This document shows positions 16,321 through 20,099 of a stretch of DNA of 20,099 nt, piece by piece (the stretch's first letter is position 1; each line of letters opens with the position of its first letter). Both the position numbers and the translations under genes were made by a program. Under the pieces are notes generated by a model, which worked only from the letters and a program-made list of their open reading frames with translations, did not search any database and was not told the origin of the DNA. Source of the DNA: a virus; IMG/VR virus record IMGVR_UViG_3300042991_000579, positions 1-20,099 of that record. One strand, written 5' to 3'.

Positions 16321-16718
16321 TATTTCATTTTTAAAATTTTAGTTTCACCTTTTGCTGCCGGTTTCCTCGTTTCTTTATCAAAAGAAATCATATTATCCCT
16401 CGCATTAAATACAAACGTAAATAAATCCCTTGCTTTATATTTTAATCCAATTTCAGAAAATACCTTATCTGCTAATATCTCATCAATATGAATATATAAA
16501 TCAACTATCTCATTGTCATTCCCTAAAAGAACCTTTAAATCGCTTTCTATTCTTTTAATTATTTCATTATTCTCATTCTCCTTTTCTCTCTCTAATAAAG
16601 AATTACCATATCCAACAAGCTCCTGCGTTCTTTGACTTATTGACATTAATACTCTTTGCATTTCCCCAAGTTCAATTATACTCTTTCCTGTTAATCTTTT
16701 CTTTAATTCTGGTGTCAT
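16320..16718 (-). CDS. Hypothetical helical protein downstream of groEL
   Basis: A 132-residue, mostly helical and charged protein. Residues 1-60 have KSIIELGEMQRVLMSISQRT followed by a glutamate-rich helix. A mixed segment FTFVFNARDNMISFDKETRK leads to a basic C-terminus. It starts 24 nt after the chaperonin stop and is coupled by one base to the next gene. Function unknown; it could be a client or partner of the chaperonin only by proximity. Confidence 0.55.
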   Translation of the reverse strand: MTPELKKRLTGKSIIELGEMQRVLMSISQRTQELVGYGNSLLEREKENENNEIIKRIESDLKVLLGNDNEIVDLYIHIDEILADKVFSEIGLKYKARDLFTFVFNARDNMISFDKETRKPAAKGETKILKMK

Positions 16719-16742
16719 ATATATTAGGTTTTTAATTAATAT

Positions 16743-18404
16743 CTAAGGCTGTCTTAATCCAAATTCTTTCTTCATGTCAACTTCCTCATCTTCATAAATT
16801 ACCGCTTCAGTTGTCAATATAGTTTTTGTTATCGATACCGAATAATTCAATGCAGTTACCGCTACCATATAAGGATCTATAACTCCATTACTTATTAAAT
16901 CACATGTAGTTATTTTTTTTAAATCAATACCAATAAAATGATATTTATCACCTTCCCCCAACGAAATAAAATAATCTTTTTTGTAATCATCAAAATTTAA
17001 TCCCGCATTTTTAAATAATTTATTTGGCTGCTCTATTAAAGAACCTATTACCGTATCATAACCAAATAAATAGTTTTTATTCGTAGTTTCTGATTTTTTA
17101 AATGCTTCTGATATAGATGCTTGATAATATACAAATCCAGCTCCCGGAAGATAACCATGCGTAATTGTATTTTTAACAGCTTTTAACGCATCTTCTAATC
17201 GGTATTTTTTCTCCGTTAATTCTACTTCTGAATAAGCTCCTAATTTTATTAACGCTATTCCACTTGAAAATTTACCAAACCTCTCATTATACATAGTTTT
17301 GTAATAATTGTCCGTTTCATTTTCTTCCATTATTTTAAGCTCTTTACGCCTATCATCTATTGCCTTTTGACTCCCATGTCCACCAAGTACTAAAAAGTTT
17401 CTTAAACTCGCCTCTACCTTGTCTGCCCTACCTAATATCTCTATACCCATTTTCTCTATCTCCATATTCTTCTCGGGTATTACAGCAATACCACCTGTGG
17501 CAATAGCCAAATCTTCTAAATTCTCTTTTTGATTTATTCCAAAACCCGGAGAGATTACTAAAATAATGGGTATTTTATGTAAATAATTGTCTAATGCTAC
17601 TTTTATAAATTCATCCGAATATTCATTAGCAACTATTACTAACGTTTTCGGCTTATTATTATTACTAAATAATGGATTTAATATATTGCTTATTTGCATA
17701 AAACGCTCAAACTTCCCACCATAAAATAATAAATTTACATCACTCTCCTCAAATTTCATATTTGAACTATCATTATAAAAATAAGGACTTGCTAATCCAC
17801 TAACATAATGCATCCCATCCTTTCTCTCTACTACCGTTTTATGTGTGCCTGATTCTACTATTTTAAATATCCCATTTTTCCCTACTAAATTTAACCCATC
17901 CATTACCGCATTCGTTATTTCTTCATCCCCATTACTCGATATTAACGATATGTTCCTTATCATTAACTTCCCTTCTTCTCTATCAAAATCTATTTCCTGC
18001 CTTAACGTCTCTAAAAAGTCTATTAATTCCGTTTTCGCATCCTCCATACCTCGCATATAATCATAAATTGACGTTACTTCGTCCATATACTTAAATCCTC
18101 GCTTTACCATTTCTGACGCTAATAATAATGAGGTCGTGGTTCCATCCCCTACCTCTACATCACTGCCATGACTTACTTTCTTTAATAACTGTACTGCCAT
18201 ATTCTCTACCGGATCCTTAAAGTAAATACTCCTCGCTACCGTTACTCCATCCTTAGTTACCTGAATGCCATCCATCCCCCCCGTATCTATCATAACATTT
18301 CTTCCACCAGGACCCAAGGTCGATGAAACCGTGTCCGATAATAAAGTTATAGCCTTTATTAATTTTGTTTTCGCCTCTACTCCTCTGTTTATACTACTTC
18401 CCAT
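16743..18404 (-). CDS. groEL: Phage-encoded GroEL-type (group I) chaperonin
   Basis: This 553-residue protein is near full length for GroEL (E. coli 548). ATP-site motifs are intact: TLGPGGRNV at 29-37, TKDGVTVA at 50-57 with Asp52, GDGTTT at 86-91 with Asp87, and RLEDALKAVKN near 402-412, where Asp405 matches the catalytic Asp398 of E. coli. GAG at 421-423 replaces the usual GGG. The apical domain is recognisable (GMHYVSGLASPYF at 197-209, SPGFG at 285-289, LATGG-like IATGG at 301-305). The apical and intermediate domains are diverged, and the C-terminus ends EFGLRQP without the GGM repeats. It should form an ATP-driven ring that folds phage proteins. It follows a small gene by 7 nt, mirroring groES-groEL order. 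Confidence 0.95.
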   Translation of the reverse strand: MGSSINRGVEAKTKLIKAITLLSDTVSSTLGPGGRNVMIDTGGMDGIQVTKDGVTVARSIYFKDPVENMAVQLLKKVSHGSDVEVGDGTTTSLLLASEMVKRGFKYMDEVTSIYDYMRGMEDAKTELIDFLETLRQEIDFDREEGKLMIRNISLISSNGDEEITNAVMDGLNLVGKNGIFKIVESGTHKTVVERKDGMHYVSGLASPYFYNDSSNMKFEESDVNLLFYGGKFERFMQISNILNPLFSNNNKPKTLVIVANEYSDEFIKVALDNYLHKIPIILVISPGFGINQKENLEDLAIATGGIAVIPEKNMEIEKMGIEILGRADKVEASLRNFLVLGGHGSQKAIDDRRKELKIMEENETDNYYKTMYNERFGKFSSGIALIKLGAYSEVELTEKKYRLEDALKAVKNTITHGYLPGAGFVYYQASISEAFKKSETTNKNYLFGYDTVIGSLIEQPNKLFKNAGLNFDDYKKDYFISLGEGDKYHFIGIDLKKITTCDLISNGVIDPYMVAVTALNYSVSITKTILTTEAVIYEDEEVDMKKEFGLRQP

Positions 18405-18411
18405 TGTTAAT

Positions 18412-18798
18412 CTATTTTATATTATTTACTCTATTTACATTTAAAATATCCCTCGCCTCTAATACCTTTATCGCATATCGCTTGTCGCCTATGCTAATAT
18501 CACCCAAATAAACATCATATCCACTCATCGGTATTATATTGCAACTTACCCAAATTGATTCCTTAACATTTAAATAATAACCATCATAATAATTTGTCCT
18601 CTCTCCAAAAAAAACACCACCATGACTATTATCATAAAAATCTATTATCATCTTTTCTGATACATAATAAAATCTCTTTAAATCAAAATTATCAGGTATC
18701 TGCGATTCTAATGACTTAAGCATTTCGCTAATATCATCTAAAAATGATGCCCTGAACAATAAATATTCTTCCGAATAACCATATCTTTTAATATCCAT
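18412..18798 (-). CDS. Hypothetical protein, possible divergent GroES-like co-chaperonin
   Basis: This 128-residue protein is the first gene of the operon, 7 nt before groEL. Residues about 43-120 show a GroES-like order: a strand MIIDFYDNSHGGVFFGERTN (compare VxVxxx..sGGIvlp), a middle strand YYLNVKESIWVS, then GDISIGDKRYAIKVLEARDI (101-117) with ILNV, which resembles the GroES C-terminus (Gxxylxxx-E-x-DILAV). Residues 1-42 are an extra helical extension absent from GroES. Sequence similarity is weak and the mobile loop cannot be defined, so this is a hypothesis from position and pattern. Otherwise it is an unknown protein. Confidence 0.6.
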   Translation of the reverse strand: MDIKRYGYSEEYLLFRASFLDDISEMLKSLESQIPDNFDLKRFYYVSEKMIIDFYDNSHGGVFFGERTNYYDGYYLNVKESIWVSCNIIPMSGYDVYLGDISIGDKRYAIKVLEARDILNVNRVNNIK

Positions 18799-18824
18799 TA
18801 TTATAATTTTTATGTTTAACTCTA

Positions 18825-18832
18825 CAAAAGTA
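18825..18832 (-). promoter_or_regulatory. -7 box for the chaperonin operon
   Basis: The minus strand reads TACTTTTG followed by T, 26 nt before the ATG at 18798. The -33 region is AT-rich without TTTG. Same TACTTTTGT sequence as the box before the scaffold-like gene. Confidence 0.6.
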
Positions 18833-18857
18833 ATACTTTTTTTTATATTATCTAATA

Positions 18858-19061
18858 TTACCTATTTTTATTTAACATCCAACAATAAATAAATAATACC
18901 GAATAGCTCAAACTATACCATAACATCATCATAACACCCGACAATTTTTTAATATAATACATTAATGCTTGGGGGGGACTATACTCGTAATTCCCCCCTG
19001 CCCTCTTTCCATTTTCGGGTACCCCAGTGGTATTTTTTGCCACTGAAAAAGAGAGTTCCAT
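18858..19061 (-). CDS. Possible small membrane protein (doubtful)
   Basis: A 67-codon frame whose C-terminal part (about residues 41-62, GVMMMLWYSLSYSVLFIYCW) is hydrophobic enough for one membrane helix. Its N-terminal half is read through the hairpins at 18971-19092, including a G/C homopolymer pair, which argues against a coding role there. I see no promoter box upstream. It may be chance. Confidence 0.25.
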   Translation of the reverse strand: MELSFSVAKNTTGVPENGKRAGGNYEYSPPQALMYYIKKLSGVMMMLWYSLSYSVLFIYCWMLNKNR

Positions 19062-19092
19062 TTCATTGTGGTATTATGCCACAGAAATGGAA
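18971..19092. other. Cluster of three hairpins in the divergent intergenic region
   Basis: Three hairpins fill the space between the minus-strand operon and the plus-strand genes. (a) GGGGGGGA (18971-18978) with TTCCCCCC (18991-18998). (b) CAGTGG (19025-19030) with CCACTG (19040-19045), preceded by the palindrome GGGTACCC (19017-19024). (c) TTCCATTTC (19056-19064) with GAAATGGAA (19084-19092), enclosing TGTGG (19067-19071) with CCACA (19079-19083). The loop regions of (b) and (c) are related: GTGGTATT then T/A-rich then GCCAC. No U-tract follows them. Possible roles are an insulator, a regulatory leader or a replication site. Confidence 0.6.
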
Positions 19093-19098
19093 TTAATG

Positions 19099-19147
19099 AT
19101 TAGTAGTGTTGCGATAGCATTACTAATTATTTGAATAACACTATCGC
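19099..19147 (+). ncRNA. H-type pseudoknot leader, copy 1
   Basis: Stem 1: ATTAGTAGTG (19099-19108) with CATTACTAAT (19118-19127), ten pairs with one G-U. Loop 1 is two nt. Stem 2: GCGATAG (19111-19117, in the hairpin loop) with CTATCGC (19141-19147), seven pairs. Loop 3 is 13 nt. These lengths suit a classical H-type pseudoknot. The element lies 42 nt before the ATG of the first plus-strand gene. Copy 2 at 19935-19983 keeps the geometry with a compensatory change. Confidence 0.75.
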
Positions 19148-19163
19148 ATAACTTTTTAAATAC

Positions 19164-19179
19164 GCAGGTTACACCCTGC
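19164..19179 (+). promoter_or_regulatory. Start-proximal hairpin, copy 1
   Basis: GCAGG (19164-19168) pairs with CCTGC (19175-19179), loop TTACAC. The stem ends 10 nt before the ATG at 19190, where a ribosome would bind. After the stem comes ATTCTTTATT. Same element before all three plus-strand genes. It is probably a translational control or mRNA 5' element. Confidence 0.7.
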
Positions 19180-19189
19180 ATTCTTTATT

Positions 19190-19429
19190 ATGACACTCAA
19201 CTTCTGTTACAAAAACAAAGAAAGTGTCCTTTTATCAATCGATGAATATAAAATCATGTTGGTTGGTAATGGGCTAAAATTGTTTATTGAAAAGGAAAAA
19301 GAGATGGATACAAGAGATGCAAACTCTGATGCTTGGGGAAATAAACCAAGCACTTTGAGTGTATTCTTTGAGGCGAGAAAACAACTAAAATTCAAAGAAG
19401 TACGTAAGAACTTCTTTGTAAATAGATAA
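19190..19429 (+). CDS. Hypothetical small protein, first gene of the plus-strand RNA-structured array
   Basis: This 79-residue protein starts at the ATG 10 nt after the start-proximal hairpin and ends with TAA inside the 5' strand of hammerhead helix II. The N-terminal half (ESVLLSIDEYKIMLVGNGLK) is hydrophobic and beta-like; the middle has EKEMDTRDANSDAWGNKP; the C-terminus is basic (ARKQLKFKEVRKNFFVNR). I recognise no family. The antisense frame in the same place is a shadow, because the RNA elements on both sides fix the plus-strand reading. Function unknown. Confidence 0.7.
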   Translation: MTLNFCYKNKESVLLSIDEYKIMLVGNGLKLFIEKEKEMDTRDANSDAWGNKPSTLSVFFEARKQLKFKEVRKNFFVNR

Positions 19430-19505
19430 TAGCCGAAATGCCACTTTAAAAGGTGGCATCTACATAGGATAACCTCTATGTACTGATGATGGCAGGTACT
19501 ATCTA
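19423..19505 (+). ncRNA. Hammerhead ribozyme, helix-II-open form, copy 1
   Basis: All core elements are present. GCC (19432-19434), then GAAA (19435-19438). Helix III: ATGCCAC (19438-19444) with GTGGCAT (19453-19459). C17 is at 19460, with cleavage predicted between 19460 and 19461. Helix I: TACATAG (19461-19467) with CTATGTA (19476-19482). Then CTGATGA (19483-19489), one extra T (19490), and GGC (19491-19493) closing helix II with GCC. Outer helix II is TAGATA (19423-19428) with TATCTA (19500-19505). Loop I ACC (19472-19474) can pair with GGT (19495-19497) in the helix II internal loop. The stop codon of the upstream gene (19427-19429) is in helix II. Confidence 0.88.
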
Positions 19506-19514
19506 ATTAAACAC

Positions 19515-19530
19515 GCAGGGTACAACCTGC
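19515..19530 (+). promoter_or_regulatory. Start-proximal hairpin, copy 2
   Basis: GCAGG (19515-19519) pairs with CCTGC (19526-19530), loop GTACAA. It ends 9 nt before the ATG at 19540 and begins 9 nt after the hammerhead. No pseudoknot precedes this copy; the ribozyme takes that place. Confidence 0.7.
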
Positions 19531-19539
19531 ATTCTTTTT

Positions 19540-19815
19540 ATGGAAACTGGATCTGTTGTTAAATACAACAATAAGCCATACTTATTTCTTGGCTTAAACA
19601 AAAGTAATAAGTCAAGATTGTTAACAGTTGACTTATTAAAATACTCGGGAACACCAAATCCCGAGAAGTTAGAATTCTTATATATGACAGCTATACGAAA
19701 GTATAATGGTCATATATATTCGAAAACTAAACATGGTGTAATCAGTCTAACGACTGGTGACGTCATGAGTGCAAAGTTTGTTGAGGATATCAATAGACTT
19801 GGTGAAATGATATAG
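19540..19815 (+). CDS. Hypothetical small protein between two hammerhead ribozymes
   Basis: This 91-residue protein starts METGSVVKYNNKPYLFLGLN. That pattern (short strands with G-S-V-V-K-Y and Y-L-F-L-G) looks like a small SH3-like beta barrel, but this is only an impression. Residues 30-60 are strand- and turn-rich; the C-terminus has GVISLTTGDVMSAKFVEDIN. It ends with TAG, the last base of which starts the GCC of hammerhead helix II. It is wholly contained in the 378-nt RNA that the two ribozymes would release. No family recognised; function unknown. Confidence 0.7.
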   Translation: METGSVVKYNNKPYLFLGLNKSNKSRLLTVDLLKYSGTPNPEKLEFLYMTAIRKYNGHIYSKTKHGVISLTTGDVMSAKFVEDINRLGEMI

Positions 19816-19881
19816 CCGAAACGCCTTTACAAGGCGTCTATGTAGATTTATCACTACATACTGATGATGGCAGATACTATC
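19809..19881 (+). ncRNA. Hammerhead ribozyme, helix-II-open form, copy 2
   Basis: GCC (19815-19817), then GAAA (19818-19821). Helix III: ACGCCTT (19821-19827) with AAGGCGT (19831-19837), loop TAC. C17 at 19838 gives a GUC cleavage triplet, with the cut between 19838 and 19839. Helix I: TATGTAG (19839-19845) with CTACATA (19854-19860). Then CTGATGA (19861-19867), extra T (19868), GGC (19869-19871). Outer helix II: GATA (19809-19812) with TATC (19878-19881). The loop contact is ATC (19850-19852) with GAT (19873-19875), homologous to copy 1 with one swapped pair. Helices I and III differ in sequence from copy 1 but keep pairing. Confidence 0.9.
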
Positions 19882-19934
19882 TAACAAACACTATTGGGAA
19901 CAGGATATAAAAACAACACTGAACACAACACATA

Positions 19935-19983
19935 ATTAGTAGTGAAACGATAGCATTACTAATTATCTGAATAACACTATCGT
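19935..19983 (+). ncRNA. H-type pseudoknot leader, copy 2
   Basis: Stem 1: ATTAGTAGTG (19935-19944) with CATTACTAAT (19954-19963). Stem 2: ACGATAG (19947-19953) with CTATCGT (19977-19983). Lengths are identical to copy 1 (49 nt), and the outer pair of stem 2 changes from G-C to A-U, keeping pairing. It lies 44 nt before the ATG of the third plus-strand gene. The 50 nt between hammerhead copy 2 and this element show no clear promoter. Confidence 0.75.
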
Positions 19984-20000
19984 AATAATTTCTTAAGTAC

Positions 20001-20019
20001 GTAGGACTGTACACCCTAC
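20001..20019 (+). promoter_or_regulatory. Start-proximal hairpin, copy 3
   Basis: GTAGG (20001-20005) pairs with CCTAC (20015-20019), loop of nine. Relative to copies 1 and 2 the second pair has changed from C-G to T-A, a compensatory change. It ends 8 nt before the ATG at 20028. Confidence 0.7.
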
Positions 20020-20027
20020 ATTTTTTC

Positions 20028-20099
20028 ATGAAAACAATAGACGCGAAACTAACAGAAATAGACCAAACAGATGAAATTTGTTTGGCTGCTGTTAAACAA
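20028..20099 (+). CDS. Hypothetical protein, truncated by the right window edge
   Basis: An ATG 8 nt after the third start-proximal hairpin opens a frame of 24 codons (MKTIDAKLTEIDQTDEICLA...) to the edge. It has the same leader arrangement (pseudoknot plus hairpin) as the first plus-strand gene, which supports the start. Too little is visible for a functional call. Confidence 0.65.
   Translation, partial: MKTIDAKLTEIDQTDEICLAAVKQ

Noticed and set aside
19207-19395. 62-codon minus-strand frame opposite the first plus-strand gene
   Set aside because: The hairpin leader and hammerhead on the plus strand fix the coding direction, and no minus-strand promoter or leader is seen.
1-20099. Stop-codon reassignment, as in some crAss-like phages
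   Set aside because: TAA, TAG and TGA all end well-supported genes here (for example TAG ends groEL; TGA ends the gene at 4318), and no gene needs read-through.
1-20099. tRNA genes, insertion sequences or integrase genes
   Set aside because: I saw no cloverleaf with a TTC-arm signature, no transposase motif and no flanking inverted repeats of an insertion sequence.

Overview
This window reads as part of a large, AT-rich dsDNA phage of a Bacteroidetes host (or a prophage of that type). Hallmark virion genes sit in phage order on the minus strand. Several minus-strand genes and RNA units are preceded by the Bacteroidetes-type -7 box TAnnTTTG followed by C or T, and no clear Shine-Dalgarno sequences precede the genes. 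TAA, TAG and TGA all serve as stops, so the standard bacterial code applies. The TerL-portal-scaffold-capsid-ring-fibre layout resembles podovirus or crAss-like phages, but I cannot prove the family from sequence alone.

Right to left on the minus strand: (1) 18798-15011 is an operon with a divergent small gene that may be a GroES-like co-chaperonin, a clear GroEL-type chaperonin and four unrecognised small genes, closed by a terminator. (2) 14925-12769 is the large terminase, with a -7 box so close to its ATG that the mRNA may be leaderless. (3) 12768-12111 is a gene-free stretch holding tandem terminator/promoter units and a GC-elevated block that looks like a structured noncoding RNA of about 375 nt. 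(4) 12110-6973 holds the portal, a scaffold-like protein and the major capsid protein, followed by a strong hairpin terminator. (5) 6901-1 holds an unrecognised protein, a run of overlapping connector/ring-type genes, two repeat-rich fibre or tail proteins and one truncated small gene.

The right end (19099-20099) is the most unusual part. Transcription switches to the plus strand and three small unrecognised genes are embedded in a repeated RNA architecture: two copies of a 49-nt H-type pseudoknot, three copies of a hairpin ending 8-10 nt before each start codon, and two hammerhead self-cleaving ribozymes that overlap the stop codons of the first two genes. Each element class shows compensatory base changes between copies, including in the loop-loop contact of the ribozymes. 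The two ribozymes would release a 378-nt RNA carrying one complete ORF, with ends that could re-form a hybrid ribozyme and possibly circularise.

The minus-strand genes supply virion assembly, with a phage chaperonin perhaps helping to fold capsid or fibre proteins. The plus-strand genes look like a separate, probably accessory or early, module whose mRNA is cut into single-gene units by ribozymes.
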